Shown here: positions 13,643 through 26,925 of the stretch, in pieces
Position numbering within the stretch: position 1 is the first letter of the stretch
Layout: the number at the start of each line of letters is the position of its first letter
NCBI GenBank assembly: GCA_948099385.1
Contig: CANUEZ040000001.1
Location: 1,004,501 to 1,068,500 of the forward strand
Length of the DNA stretch: 64,000 nt
Source: Fasciola hepatica
Taxonomy: Eukaryota; Platyhelminthes; Trematoda; Plagiorchiida; Fasciolidae
Direction of reading: 5' to 3'
The notes under the pieces: generated by a model
The model's database searches: none
Told to the model about the DNA's origin: nothing
The model's input: the letters and a program-made list of their open reading frames with translations, nothing else
Made by a program: the position numbers and the translations under genes

Positions 13643-16480
13643 AACCGAGGGTGTGTGCGGGTTGGACCCTTACCAGTCTTGTAGAAGCACTTTACACTTG
13701 GAGGGTGAAAAGCACATTCCGTACCGTAATACAGACGACGCGAGGCTGTCTAGGATGCACTTTGTCACAGTGGCATCGTCGCAAACCAATGCGATGTCAT
13801 CTGCATAGTCTAAGTCTAAAAGTCTGTTACCGGGTAGGAACTCAACGCTTTCGTTCGTCTGATTTCCTTGTGCCTCTCTTAGGATGTCGTTGGTCGCAAA
13901 ATTGAACAGGAAGGGTGAGAGTGGGCAACCTTGACGCACGCCACTCCGTCTGGAAAGCAAGGTGACGATGAGCCATATGTTTGCACTCGGTCTGAATTCT
14001 GATGGTATATAGCTTCGGTGGTTTTCACATGTTTATCAGGCACTCCCCTGTCTGATGAGACAATCCCAGAGGGCTGTCCTATGAACGGAAACAAAAGCTG
14101 CTCGAATGTCCAAGAATATGACTACCGTCGGTCTACTACATATGTGGCGGAGCTCAAGTATCTGACGGATGGTGAAAATTTGATCGATGCACCCGCGGTT
14201 GGGACGAAAACCGGACTGTTGTTCGCGTACTGGGGACCATCTTTGAAGGATTACCGATGCTAGCAACTTCGATGCGACCGAGACCAAGCTTATCCCTTGA
14301 TGACTGGAACAGATGTTTCTAGCCCCTTTCTTGTGTATAGGGATGATGGATGCACAATTCCAACTTTCTGGAACACCATCATGATGCCAAATCTCGGAGA
14401 ACAGGCTGGTGAGCGCTTTGGAGAGGTGTACACCACCATCTTTGAAGAGAGCCGGAAGGAGTTCATCGGGGCCGGCAGCCTTATTGCTTTTCAGGAGGTG
14501 GAGCGCACGATTGACTTCTTCTTCTTCTTCTGTAGGTGCGGTAGTGCAGATAGTCCATGGAGCATGAACAGGTTCAAAGGGGCTACAGTGAGGGCGCTGG
14601 TGTTGAAGGCCAGTTAAACTTCTCTTCAAAGTGTTCTACCCATCGATCCATGTGCCCCGAAAGCTGGTGGATTGGTTGACAGTTGGTCTCGCAGATCACT
14701 TCGCTCACTCCAGCCCTTTTGGTCCCAACAGATGGGATGAGTTGAAAAAGTCTCCGAGCATTGCCAGTGGCAGCAGTGCTTTCCGACCACCAATTCTCTC
14801 GGTCTCTGCGCAAGCTTCTAATCAAATTTGGCCGCAGTTGGCCACGGGCATTGTGGTTTTCGCTTCCGGCAGGGATATACCGGCGACTGTTTAGCAATTC
14901 CAGAGAACCTGATGAGATCCAGCGCGTGACTGCACGCAGTGTGACTAATCCACAAGATGCGGTACTCAATACTTTTATGGCGTCTTGAATGTGTTGCCAG
15001 CGGTCTGACATGTCATCGCATGCGTGGCTACTCAGCTGGGGAGCAAGCTTATTTTGATATCTCTCCCTAACCGAGGGTGGTGGCAAAGTTGGTCTACGCC
15101 TACCCGTTAACGATGGATTTTTGACTAGGTGGAAAACCGTACTAGGAATTCGGCACACACTAGGGGGTGATCTGAATCTAGATGTGTGCTCCAGTACAAC
15201 CTACGAGATTTGGCTGAACCACACCAGTGGTAGCTCATTGCAATGTGGTCTATTTGCGTCCAAGAATGATTAGCAGATGGTGGTCGCCATGTAATTGTGC
15301 AACGAAAGCTGCGCCGGAAGTTCGTACTCGACAAGAAAAGGCAATGGTCTGCGCACATATGGAGTAGTTGATTACCGTTATCTTTGCGTTTATGGTTGGC
15401 TCCGCTTTGGCGTCCAAGTACTCTCTCGTCTGGACCTAGGTGGCCAATCTGAGCATACAGATCTCCAGCCAGTACCACTATATCTGTACGAGATGCCTTT
15501 CAAAAAAATTCGTGAAGCTGCTAGTAGAATATTATCTTTTACTGTATCCGGACTGCAGTTAAAAGGGGCGTAGGCAGCTACAATGAACAGACAACAATTG
15601 CCGTCGTGGCCTTTGTTAGCTTCGAACGAGCCCTCTAAGCGAATCACACATAGTCTGCTGTTGACTGGGATCCAGTCGAGTAAGGCAGACTCAGCTTTAG
15701 TACTCAAAGCGATTCCTACTCTTGCATGACTAGATGCAGAAGCCGCATCATCTCCGGATAAGCGCAGAGTAAAAGCATGTCCTGAGGGCGAATTCAGGTG
15801 AACTACAATGGTGGGTTCCTGGATGCGGGTCTCACATAAGCAGCAGACGTCAATAGCCAGTGTTTCGAGGGTGCGCGCTAAAGCTGCTTGTTGGCCTATT
15901 TACATCAGAGTGGTTACGTTGAAGGCTGCAAGCTTCAGTGCTACGTGTGGTCTCAGTAGTGGTTCTGATGGGATGCACACAACTGAAGGGGGAATGTCAT
16001 TTGCATACCCAGCCTCTTTATCGATGGCAATTTGAGAAATACATGGACTAGTATTAATATTGTGGTGTGTAAAAGAGTAGGTGGAAATGGGTGGTGTGGT
16101 AATAGGTAGTTGGTTTTGTTCAACCGGCATCACCTTGGTCATAACTTGTGTAGCTTGAGTGAGTGAACAGAGTCGAGCGCGAGGACGAGTAATCATAAAT
16201 GTGGGGATTTCATATAAGCATGTGGGCTGGATACTACCTGGTTGCGCAGACCGAAGTAAAGGGTTGACTTATGGGGCCCCATCCGAGCCGTTGACCCTCC
16301 TCCAAAGATGCCGGTGAGTATACCGTTGTACGCGTCATACACCATCCACTGTTTGTTTGGAATCAGGGTTTAGACAACTCCCCTAGGCTGACTCTTAGTC
16401 ATCCAACCCGGTGGAGAGCGCCAGGCATTCGCTTTCATCCTCTCACTTTAGTGGAAACACCTCAGCCACGAGAAGGCAGT
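13643..16480 (-). mobile_element. RTE-like LINE, endonuclease plus reverse transcriptase, 3' end missing
   Basis: Minus-strand frames in order match a non-LTR retrotransposon with an apurinic-type (EEP) endonuclease. N-terminal 'AAFNVTTLM' is near 15.9 kb, and 'ALLDWIPVNSRLCVIRLEG' and 'VLAGDLYAQIG' (the D of GDfN retained) follow. Then come 'WTQIDHIAM' and 'DSDHPLVCAEF', the catalytic SDH-type end of the nuclease. A linker (15158-14583) is followed by reverse transcriptase: 'KAAGPDELLPALFKDGG', 'SGFRPNRGCIDQIFTIRQ', 'VVIFLDIRAAF', 'SGVRQGCPLSPFLF' and an intact 'DYADDIAL' box near 13.8 kb. The thumb and C-terminus are absent because the sequence stops at the fold-back element at 13642. Several frameshifts make it non-functional. 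The 5' limit near 16.48 kb is approximate. Confidence 0.85.
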
Positions 16481-17190
16481 GAGTAGGGCTTTTTCAGCAG
16501 AGGCTGTAGAAAAAGCACGGTCATCTGAGAGCATTCCGAAAGGTGTTCAGGAACGAGTGGCCATCTCGGAGCCTGAAGCACCCACCCTCGACCATACTGA
16601 AGCATTTGGAGGCATTAAACAGAATACAAATGCACAAAACGCCATAAGCCACCACGACGGTATAGATATCTCGGCACACTCGTTTATCCACTTGTAAGAC
16701 GTTCGTGGAAGTCAAAAAAAGTAAGCAGTGGTGTAGTTGATCCTCCTTTCGCGGACACGTTCCATCGGACTTTCCCCTTCATCCACTACGATTGATGGAT
16801 TCTTGGCTGTTGACAATTTTTTCAGTGATAAAGCTGGGATTCAATCAAAATCGAGTATCATTGGACTTAATTTACAAACTGTACAAGGTAAATTGTTCAT
16901 GGTAAGAAGGCTGACATTCTACATCGTCCGCTTGCGATCTCTGCGTGCGCCTATCCACGTCATTTCGATGCGTATTCGTTCGTGTGTTATACTGGTTGTG
17001 TTACCCCCTGTCAATTTCCATGGTTCGCTTGTCAAAGACTTTGTGTTGATCAAACACCCGTTTAAATGCATTTGGAGAACACAGTTTGGCAAACAAGCTC
17101 ATTTTCAGTGTTTCATACTCATGCCATTACATCACAATATATTACGACAAGTTAAAGGATGAGACCAATAAGACAAATAGGAAGTGTGGT
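16481..17190. other. No gene recognised
   Basis: Only short open frames are present (16479-16697 and 16737-17162 plus). No domain is recognisable. Confidence 0.5.
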
Positions 17191-17272
17191 TTTGGAAAAT
17201 CCACTTGCATTCTTCACTTGGAAAAGTCGGACTCCGCGAGCCGATGCGAAGAATGCAAGTGGATTTTCCAAA
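17191..17272. repeat. Perfect 25-bp hairpin with 32-nt loop
   Basis: Bases 17191-17215 and 17248-17272 are exact reverse complements ('tttggaaaatccacttgc...'). The loop is 17216-17247. A stem this long could fold as RNA or be the remnant of a small palindromic element. No run of T follows, so it is not a simple terminator-like signal. Confidence 0.85.
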
Positions 17273-17559
17273 AACATACGATTCAGGCTCATTGTGCCAA
17301 CAATACATTCTCTAAATAGGAAGCGATTGAGATTGATATTGACGCAGAAATGGAAAGAAAACAGTCATAATCCAGGCTTAAATCAGAACTGAATGTGGAT
17401 TGTTTCTCGTGTTGTCGGTTTTCATCTGGACTATGGCCTATTGCGGGGTACAGGAAGGACCAGGACAGCTTAAGAGCACTCGAACTGTTTTTGAGCACAT
17501 AGTGGGTGGGGGGGGGGGGATGTAGGTGAATACAGACAGCCTCAACTGTGGCCAGGATG

Positions 17560-17860
17560 AGACATTTTGCCGGTCTTGGTTGCCGTTCTAAGTGCAGTAA
17601 CATATCCTATTATGATTTATTGAATTTCGTGAACAAAATTTATTTGTATGCATATGAATGCTTGTGCCGTGTTGTACTTTCTGATGGCATACACCCGCTG
17701 CACTCATCTCTCGCGCAGTATTTCCAAGTTCGCTATTCGCCTTGAACTAAAATTGTTTCATAATTCGGTTGTTCCATATCTAGCTAGGTTGCTCGTTTCG
17801 AAAGTACACCCCAGTGAACGGATACCAAGAAAACCTCGCTTAATCACGATTGTCCATTTT
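17560..17860 (+). mobile_element. CR1/Perere-like LINE C-terminal fragment
   Basis: Two overlapping plus-strand frames contain 'HPLHSSLAQYFQVRY' and then 'NSVVPYLARLLVS'. These match the 'HPL..L...R.S' and 'NS..P..AR.L' wording at the very end of trematode CR1-like polyproteins. A frame change separates the halves. It is a 5'-truncated LINE remnant. Confidence 0.6.
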
Positions 17861-17899
17861 CCACTTGCTTCGTCATTGACGAACATGGAGTACTGATTC

Positions 17900-19000
17900 A
17901 ATCATTACCGTTTTTCATTCTCATATTTTTATTACCACTGTCGGAGCATGTCACTGATAAACTCTCACCGAAACTTCACTCTTTCCGGGCAAATAAAATG
18001 CATCCTTGTCTTGACTCGGCTTGCAGGGATAACAGCGGTGTTTGTGTTAGTTTTGTCTCATTCGGTTGCTTCAATAATCCACAGTAATTCCACGGGGTGA
18101 GCCTTTTAAACAGATCGGGCTGATAAACGATCCGCTCCTGGTGACTCATCGTGGAACAGACGGGCTGACAGCTTAGCCTCACGTGCTGTCTCGTCTCTGC
18201 TCACGCCAGAACGGCAGCTATCATGGCTAGGTGTGGTTCACTGTTAATCCGCTTCACAGCATTTCCATTGTGAGCCGTGAACGGCATTTCTGGCAAGCCC
18301 CGGGGATCATGTTGCGATTTGAGAAAATCCCGCAGTACCATTGAAGCCGTTTTCATGTTGGTCTGTTCTACCATACCTAGTGTTTCACGGCAGTCACAGT
18401 AAAAACGTGGTGCATGTGTGGCCGTATGCAAAGACAATTTGTTTTCCCTCTCGTCTGGGCCTTGACCACAACACGCAGGAAAGGAAAAACGTTCTAGGGC
18501 TAGCCAGGTGACGCCAGCTAACGTAACCGTTCATGGAAGACAGAGCACCACATCGCGAGCGTGTACCACCAGAAGACCAGCCACTGTGAAATGTGAAAGA
18601 GTGCAGTTCCCCTATTTGCAGACTCAAAAGTATCGCTGATGTTGGCGGGGTGGGCGGATGGTCGGTGCGCGGGGAAGACAGGAGAATTACGAAAAGCGGG
18701 ATGTTGCTGGTATATATTGGAGTTGCCACGGCGTACATACCATCGCTGAATGGTGGTGACTTGAAGAATGGCATATTGTTCCTCTTAGGGCAGAGGACTC
18801 AACTCAACATCATGCCAGGATGAACGTAAATATCCATCATTTTAATTTGAAGTTAAGATGTTCTAACATCAGGCAAATTGCGCATAACTCCAAGTGAGGC
18901 GACTGAATTTGTCAAGGGGATTTTCATGCAAATTATATATCTTATTCATCAGTTTGGAAGGTGTACGAATGTTTATAGGTATATCTCTAAATGAAATCCT
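17900..19000. other. No gene recognised; one unassigned 126-codon frame
   Basis: The minus-strand frame 18394-18774 is one of the longer unassigned frames in the window. It has irregular composition and no domain or splice-site support that I can see. Frames at 17976-18182 and 18201-18437 (minus) are likewise unassigned. Confidence 0.45.
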
Positions 19001-19930
19001 GCTGTGATCATAGAGAATAAATTAGGTGGGAGAAAAAGAGTAAGTTAGATAAAATCGCAGTGAGAAAAAAGGCAGATAAAAACGTAGATTATTTGCAGAA
19101 CTAACTGCGCTTTCGAGTTTGAAAGATGAGACAACGCAATTTGCGTCCGTACTAGACAAAAACGGATTAGAAATTGACGTTACTCGGAGGCGTCTAATTA
19201 ATTCAAATCTGTGTATTTGAGCGGTGCGGGGAGTGCAATGATCATTCGAGAGAACTGAGCATGATAGGATAAAAATGCTTTTAGGATACTGAGAACGGTT
19301 GAACGCAAGACCACAAGAGTTTAGTCATCGGCACATTCAATCACGGTGCCAGGGAACCCTGTCGAGAGGTTGCCAACTTAATTGAGGAACAAAGGCTAAG
19401 GCATAGCAACTTGGCGGACTCCAGATTCGTTGCTTAGGAACCTCCCCAATTTGCTGACAAATCTGGTGTTTGGAAAACATGGTGAAAAACGGTCTGTATG
19501 TCATTCCAATAAACTTAATGAATATCAATGGAATGAGGCTCCTCTAGTTACAGCGGTCTTGGAATGAAGTCAAACGTTGAAAAACGATCGTGAGATATGC
19601 ACCTAACAGATTTAACAGAGTTATTTAGCAATTTACGGCTGGAATGGAGAAGACAAAATGCATACCTTTTTCCTATTTGGCTTACGTTTCATTGTCTCGC
19701 GTAAGTGTCATTTTCCCATTCAAAGGCTAACATCGATACTCTGACATTTTGTTGTCTGAATGCCTTGGTCGGCTGTTGAGTAAAACAACTCATCCACAGA
19801 GGATACTCCAGGGAAGTGGTCCGAAACCAGAAACTGCGGAATTAATAATAAGGCCAGCTGGAGAAAAATGTACTCCACGTTGAACGGAAATTGGTTATTT
19901 AAAATAAAATAATTTTGATTTAATTTCATG
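19000..19930 (-). mobile_element. CR1/Jockey-like reverse transcriptase fragment
   Basis: On the minus strand near 19.4-19.3 kb, consecutive codons read 'ESGVRQ' and, after interruptions, 'ECADDTKL'. This is the SGVpQGS...YADDTKL arrangement of CR1/Jockey-type reverse transcriptases, with Tyr replaced by Cys in the catalytic box. Upstream blocks (19.6-19.9 kb) correspond to those at 11.8-12.3 kb. Stops and frameshifts are frequent, so this is an old relic. Confidence 0.6.
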
Positions 19931-20229
19931 GAGTAATGCTAAACGACATAATATAATACTCTTTTTCCATATCATTCATCCCTACATTGTTGGATAGATG
20001 GTTCGTAAGTTACACGTTTCTTAGAGTAGAATCATTCAATCCAAGGAAAAATTAGATTTTCGTGGATTAGAACGACAACCACTTTGTCTGATACAGCAAC
20101 TGGCAAAGGCGGAACTCCCTTAATTTCTAATGAGGTATAAAGGTGCTATATGCTAGATAAGATTCCTCGGCGCGCGATGTTCTCTGAGGGTGTAATTGTA
20201 GCTAGTCCATGAGGCGGAAGAAAGGTATG

Positions 20230-21560
20230 AAAAACCCGATCGATGAACTTGGTCATGTAGGATGTGTAAGGCGTCCTGGGTGGATTGCAAGAGACTTCTT
20301 CATTCAGCGGTTAGATACCTGATTAGAGGTACCGGTCCACGGAAGCCTGGTGTAAGTGAGTTAATTAAGGAATACAACTGATTCACTCTCACGGACGTCG
20401 TCTAGAGCCCTGGACGGCGCACTTTAGGGAACAATTCAGTTGGTTCACTTCAACTGCGGGTATTCCAAATATATCTGTCAGCAAAACAATGCAGGTGGAT
20501 ATCAGTCTTTCATCGTAGATGGAAATTATGCGGGAGATCGGTTACCTGAAAAGTCAAAAACCCGCTGGACCGGATGGGTTGTCTCCATCTTTTTCCAAGG
20601 ATTGAGGCGAAACTTTGGTTTCGGAGCTAACAAAACTCTGCCGTGTTATCTGGGATAGTGAGCAGACTCCCAGGGAATGGTGTGAATCGATGATTGTACC
20701 GATCTACAAGAAAGGTGGCAGTTCCTCTTGTGAAAAACACAGAGGAATTAGCTTGGTAAGTATGGCATCTAAACTGCTCACCGGTCATATTCTGCACCAG
20801 TTATCTAGCACCCGTGAAATGTGTATGCATGAGAACCAAGTCGGTTTCAGACCTGGTCCTGGTTGTATCGACCGCATCTTCACTCTTCGGCAAACCTTGG
20901 AGCACAGACACATCTTCCGTAGGCCCACAATCTCTGTCTTTCTTGATTTGAAAGCGGCGTTCGACTCAGTTGACCGAGCGGTTCTCTGGCACTGCCTCAT
21001 TAAAGGGTGTGCCAGAGAAGCTTATTTCTCTTGTCCAATGCTTGTATGCGAACAGCCGAAGCCGAGTTCGTGCTTACAGTGATCTTTCACCCGAGTTCAC
21101 CACGGAAAGTGGTGTTCGTCAGGGCGAGGCTCTTTCACCCTTCCTCTTCAGTTTTGTGGTTGAATTGATTCTTGAGATAGCCCTATGCTCGTGTGGGAAT
21201 AGCCCGTCGATCTTTGCTCAGGCAATAAACTGTCTGACTTGGAATACGAGGACGATATTCTTCTTCTGGGTGAAGATCCAGATAATTTGCAAGCTCTCTT
21301 AGACTGCCTTGACAACGATGTAGTAGTGTTTTGGATGCGTTTTGCACCTTCAAAGTGTAAAATGCTGTTGCAAGACTGGGTTGACTCAATACCAAACCTC
21401 TTCTTGGCAAGGAAAGCTCTAGCTGAAGTGGGTAAATTTTGTTACCTGGGCAGTTGCATCTCACCAGGTGGACAGATATCAGATGTAGTGTCATCGCGTC
21501 TGGTTTTTGTCAAGTTCCGTCATCTGTGGCGCCGGCGTGACATCCGAATGTCTGGAACTA
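20230..21560 (+). mobile_element. RTE-like LINE fragment, reverse transcriptase with altered YADD
   Basis: The plus strand opens with a linker block 'GTGPRKPGVSELIKE' (near 20.3 kb). Reverse transcriptase follows: 'REWCESMIVPIYKKGG', 'NQVGFRPGPGCIDRIFTLRQ', 'FLDLKAAFDSVDRAVLW', 'ESGVRQGEALSPFLF' and 'YEDDILLLGE', where the catalytic YADD has become YEDD. It ends in the thumb motif 'KFCYLGSCISPGGQISD' and 'HLWRRRDIRMS' near 21.55 kb. Frames change several times, so it is not functional. A short C-terminal LINE block ('LGHVGCVRRPGW') sits immediately upstream at 20.24-20.29 kb, giving an out-of-order mosaic. Confidence 0.85.
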
Positions 21561-24500
21561 AATGGTTCCCCTCCTTTTATCTCACATCTTTTGCCCTTAA
21601 ATCCACTGAAAAGACTGTTTTCACCCGTTTTCTAATTCCTCAGATTTCAGGAAATTCTATGCAAATCTATCTCAAATAGAATGTTTCACCCAGTTGGGTC
21701 TAGAAATGGATCCACCTAACTACTTTGAATGTTTTCAGTTTCCTTCGTTTACCTAACATACCATCCAGAAATCTTTTCCTTCAGATTTAATGCACCCTCT
21801 AGTGCGAGTGATTACAGTATATTACATCTTCGTCCAAAAAAATACTCAAAATATGGCCACCCATCCTACACACAGACTCAACAGATCCGTTTCATCATCG
21901 GAACTTGTGTACAGAAAACCTCTCACTGTTTAACCGTTTTTTGATTTTTGCCATCTTTTGATTGTATCACAGCTTCCGCTATTCCCTTTCGATATATGTT
22001 ACGGCCGAAATTATAAACCAGATTAATATTTCCTGTCTCACGGAGACGGTTTACTTTCTTCAGGGAGGAGTGGTCTCACCGTTTAAGTTGATGGTACGTA
22101 AAGAACGAGTTATCCAACAAAACGCGAAACGCACCTGAGGTCAGTGGGCTATCAAGCTTGATCAAAAAATAAATCAAACGACTTGGCCTAATATTCTTTC
22201 ACCGGTTTCAGCACTCCAGGAACATCGAAGACAGATGGTAGGGGATCAGCCCACTCTGTGATCAGAAGAAAAGTGCCTCCTCGGACAACATGTGTGAGGG
22301 TATGATCCGACACATCGTTTGACGGACGGTTTTATCTCACTGGTTGACAGTGCGTCAGTACAGGCCCCTACCGAGTGAATCGATACACGAGACGAATCCT
22401 GCCAGCGGTATTGAAGCCTTAAGGTGTGGTCGTCCACACCAGTCGGACCAATGCACTGTGTGCAACGAGTGGGCACGTGTGACGGCAACCTATTTATTCT
22501 TTGTTTTTCACTGGTAAAAAAGAATGATTCTGGGGTAGACTTGGGTTCTCGCTGGAGCTAGTGGGACGGAACAAAACAGCGTGGATGTTGGTCATGTGAA
22601 TTCACAGCTCGCTCGTTGCTCGAAAAACCCGCTCTCAGTTTTCCAACAGTCTAGCAATTTAGCAGTGAAAAAGTTCTCCAGCAGGAAAGTTTTCAAGCTC
22701 TTCCAATCCACCAAGTTAACCGAAGGTTCTAGACAGAATGGCCTGCCTTCGCGGGTACTCAAACACGGGGCTCAGTGTTTCTGGGTTAGTGACTATTGTT
22801 ATCAGTTAGTCACTTCATTCGTTCTCCACTCCTGACTTTTGTCGTCTTTCCACATTTATTCCCGTAAAAAAGTGGAGTAACAAAACGAGAAGTCAGAATT
22901 TCCCCCCAACTCACTTTCCTCATCGACGTTGAACCTACAAGTTTTCGTAGTTTAAGAGCCGAACGCCACAGTTTAACCTTGCGTCACAGTTTAGAAGCCT
23001 TGATCCACATGTTAGTATTCATTCATCAGTATCCCTTGGGGTGACTATCCCATAACTAGTGTGAACAGTGGAAAATTGGGTATTTTTGACTTATACAACG
23101 AAGCAGATATTTTCTCGGGGATCCGAGTTCCAGAAAGTGGTGCAATCAAGGTTTTCGGACCAACGCAGTCATGATAGCACCCTAAGACCTAACAAGACCG
23201 TAAACCCAAAGGTACCGCATGCGCATATGGAAGCATTCAATTGCTATAGCATGTGACTGTCATTTCTCGATGTTGATAAACCCTAGACACGAGATTTTAT
23301 CTACTCCGGATACAACGGGATCAAGTGGGCTTGATGTGCACAAATGGCTTAATTAGGTGGTGCGATGTAGGTGCCAAGCTGAATGGCGTATGAGGATGTG
23401 AAATCTAACGACTGGTTTTGGGTAGCTCTCCGTTGTTCGGTCGGTTTCAATCTAATATCATGGAGTCACAAGGCCTCAAGAAAAGGGAATTTTCGGATGA
23501 TACTATCTCTAAGCTGTCCAACAAAGTGCACGAGAACCCCTCAATAATTCTAGCTCGGATTAAAACAATAATTAAGTCTGAAACCTCCGGGTTGTCCATT
23601 AAAGCGACTTCTATTGATCGACTCGCTTATAACCAAGGCTACAGCATGGAAAACGTACAATCCAACCCAATGGGCGCAACAGCCTTGATATCAAAGTAAA
23701 GAGTGCCCAGTATGAGGAATTGTTACAAATTCAGGGAAGCTCTATGCTACGACTTTACGTTGCTGAAACCAATTACAACGTTGGATGCTTTCGATCGATC
23801 GGACCATCTGTTAAAGAAAAACTTTATATAAAAACCTCACCGGTAAATAAAGATGCGAACCTAAATATCATTGCATGACTTTCGACCCTTGGGATGCTAC
23901 ATTATGAATGGCAAGCAAAAATAAGAAACAAGATTCTTGGAAGAATGCTCCTCTAAGGTGAACACTGAACAACCCAGTAATGAGGTAGTGTTTATTTCTG
24001 ACAATGGAGGCTGGCCATGGCAACAAGTGCTGGTGCGTTTCAGTCAGTTCCAGTGTGGAAAAGATTTCCCTTAAGGACCGTTCAAAACAGCTACTGTAGT
24101 AGTGTAACGATGGTTAGCGAAATTCGCGTGTTTCGCAAACAGGGGTTCCCAAGATGTTTGGTTAAGTTGACCGCGGCTCAAGTGAGTGGGCAGTGGCGAA
24201 CAACATATTAGCATCAACAAATTAATATGTGGATACCGTAAAATAAAAAGTTATCCAACTGAAACAAATGACAAGGTACATGTTATTTCTGCTGTCTCCT
24301 TTTAACAGCTAATCCATTTTTCCATGGCATTTCTGGGAAGTTCGAAATACTCTCCAGTACGAAGATAACGAATGAAGAATCACTGTCACAATTCATTACA
24401 TACATTGGACCTTACTAATGTAATAAATACAAAACTCTTTTTATGAAGTCAGGTTTACATGAGCAACCTGGAACTGATTCCGATAAATTATACATGCGGA

Positions 24501-26236
24501 ATTTGGGTTACGTTAATCAAATAAAGTACTTTAGAAGGTTGCCGTTCTTGGCCCCGGAATGCATACCGCGAAGTTTAGCGATTGTCTTCACTACGATTAT
24601 AATACCATTGGATATTGTAACGCATGCTACTTACAGTAAAGACCATTATTCCAGCTCGTCTCAGCCGGCTAGATAGAATTCCTCATTCTGTGCATGACAA
24701 TCATCCTCATTTCATTGAAGGATAACGAAGGCTAAACAGGGCTTCAAAAGTTAGGCGTGGTGATACACTCGATTTCTGGATTCACACCAACCGCGTCATC
24801 CATGTTAACCGTTATTCTCTAATTGAGGAAATTCTAATTATAGGAACTAACTGACATTAGTTCGTCATAGATTAAGTAACTGAGGCAATATTAGGCTGTA
24901 TTTTATACTTTTTTAAGTGAAACCGCGAGAACAGAATAATTTCTTTATCAATAATGATTACTATAGTATGTAAATGAGTAAAACATCAGTAATACCTAGT
25001 ATTAGACTGGATAACAACGGATGAGTTCAAATTTTACACATATATGTTTCGTACCATAGGATAGAATTCATGGCATCACAGTATTTACGCCAGTAACTAG
25101 TCCCATCCAGCAGTCACGTTGCCATTAAAACACGTGTTCACTCGTTCCACGTCTCGAAAAGTTCCTTAAAAGTTATCGCCGTATATAACTTCTATAGTTC
25201 CATTCCGTGCTCGTGTTTTATCTGAACTGTTAGCTCGTTTTGGAGTGTAAAACCACACATCTTTTTCTCAACCGATGAAAAGCACCTAAAAATCGTGCCC
25301 AAGCCTGGGCATGGTTAGCCAGTGGTACGTGTATATTTCACACCAGCTTCAAATCAAGCATGGTATCAACAGAGAAAAACAATCACAAAATTAGGGGTGG
25401 GGCAGTAGAACACAATTAGAAACAGTTAGTGAAAAAATAACGTGCTGTTTTTTTCTTTTAACCATACACATTTTGTTTTCTGTCATTTTCCTTATCGGAA
25501 TGACATTTATCTATTTATACCACTCGAAAGTTCGACAGACAAACCGCAGAGCATTCGCGCCACGTTCTATTCTGAGCCATGCCCCTCACCTTCTCACACT
25601 AAAGAAAATCCTCTACCCTTTTGGGGCCTCAACCAGGTAGGTGGGAAGCACCAACCGAAGTAGCGACCTGGAGATGATTCAGTTTGAGTGTGTAAATTCG
25701 TGACCAAACTTTTTATGGACAAACATAACTAATTAGTACTCTGCTCTAGGCAGTTTGTGTGTTGTTCGATGCCATAGGGTTGTGCATTGTTTGTCTGCTT
25801 GCAGTAAGGGCAATTGGTTTCCGCCAATTGAAAAATACATTTTTGGCGGCTCTGCTTGCGGACGGTTGAATCTTTAACTCCCTTAGCTAGTATAGTGTCC
25901 AGTGTCGCTCTATTACATAAATATGATCGGCATTCTTTCAATGTAAATCGTACTTCAGCTATCCCACAGACTTTTACCGTTTTTTGGCAACCGTTGGGAC
26001 TTTTGTTTTATCGCCCGTTCCCTAGGCCATTCTCGGGATTAAGTTAGTACCTAGTATCTGGAGTACTGAATTGTTGGGCCCTTCGCCTTTCCTACATTTT
26101 CGCAGATCCTCGAGTACCGGCAAAACATTTAATCAATTTTAGCCATTGGTAACTCAGCTTTTCCGAATCATTTCAATTTATTTTACCATTTGCAATATGA
26201 GTGACCCTAAATAATTTGTCGCAGAGTTAAATAAGA
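21561..26236. other. No gene recognised (4.7 kb)
   Basis: Short open frames only. The most protein-like is 23418-23699 (plus), followed by several in-phase coding-like stretches broken by stops to about 24.1 kb. I cannot assign it to any family. No clear LTR was found upstream of the gag fragment at 26.2 kb. Confidence 0.45.
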
Positions 26237-26925
26237 TTGCCTTCCCGTTTACACCGTTCAGGGAAACCTAAGGCTTGGTTTACGCAGCCAGAATCAACTT
26301 TTTCTCTGCGCAAAGTGATTGCGGAAGATAGTGGATTTCTCTACGTGGTTGCAGTTATTCCTCCACACATCGTCCACAAAGCGCAAGATGTGCTGAAATC
26401 GGGAGAACCCAACCCTTGCGAACGCATAAAAGCGGCGATCAGTAGCCGGATTGGCGTGTCTGACAAACGGCGAATTTTCCGTTTGTTTGCAGGCACTGAA
26501 CTCGGAGATAGCAAACGTTCCAATTGCTTCGGCACATGTGCACTCTTTTAGGAACCCTTAAGATCGATAATAGTCTCCTGAATGAGATATGGCTAAAACA
26601 TCTTTCCAGCGATATGCAGAAGGTTCTTTGTGTCCACGGAGAAACGTCTCGAAAAGCTTGCCGAGAAGGCCGACAAAATAAGGGAAACCTACGAGCCGAA
26701 GGTCAATCAGGTGACTTCCTCACAAACTGAGTCTGTCATCACCTCTGTGCACGATCTTGTCAACAAGGTTTAGGCACGCAGTATGTCGTCAGTTGGACGC
26801 TCAACCCAGGCTTCACCTAACAGACAGTTACGCCGAAACAGATCTCCCGGTAACATCCGTATACGAATTCAGGTTCAACTACCACCAATTGACGCTCTTT
26901 GTTGGTATCATCGAAGTATCGTTCT
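26237..26925 (+). mobile_element. Ty3/gypsy (CsRn1-like) gag fragment
   Basis: The plus-strand frame 26237-26551 has the layout of a CsRn1/Kabuki-type gag capsid: 'KAWFTQPESTFSLRKV', 'FLYVVAVIPP' and 'ISSRIGVSDKRRIFRLFAG' followed by a 'LGD' motif. A frame change near 26.52 kb leads into 'MCTLLGTLKIDNSLLNEIWL' and then 'EKLAEKADKIRETYEPKVNQ' in another frame. Near 26.9 kb 'LCWYH' looks like the start of the clade's unusual zinc knuckle, but the rest is cut off. At about 26.92 kb the sequence switches to a LINE on the other strand. No protease, reverse transcriptase, integrase or LTR follows. It is a truncated remnant. Confidence 0.75.

Noticed and set aside
14018..14617. Plus-strand frames in 13.6-16.2 kb as genes
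   Set aside because: They are shadows of the minus-strand LINE endonuclease and reverse transcriptase.
18394..18774. 126-codon minus-strand frame as a gene
   Set aside because: No domain, no splice context and irregular composition. In 64 kb of eukaryotic sequence a frame this long can occur by chance.
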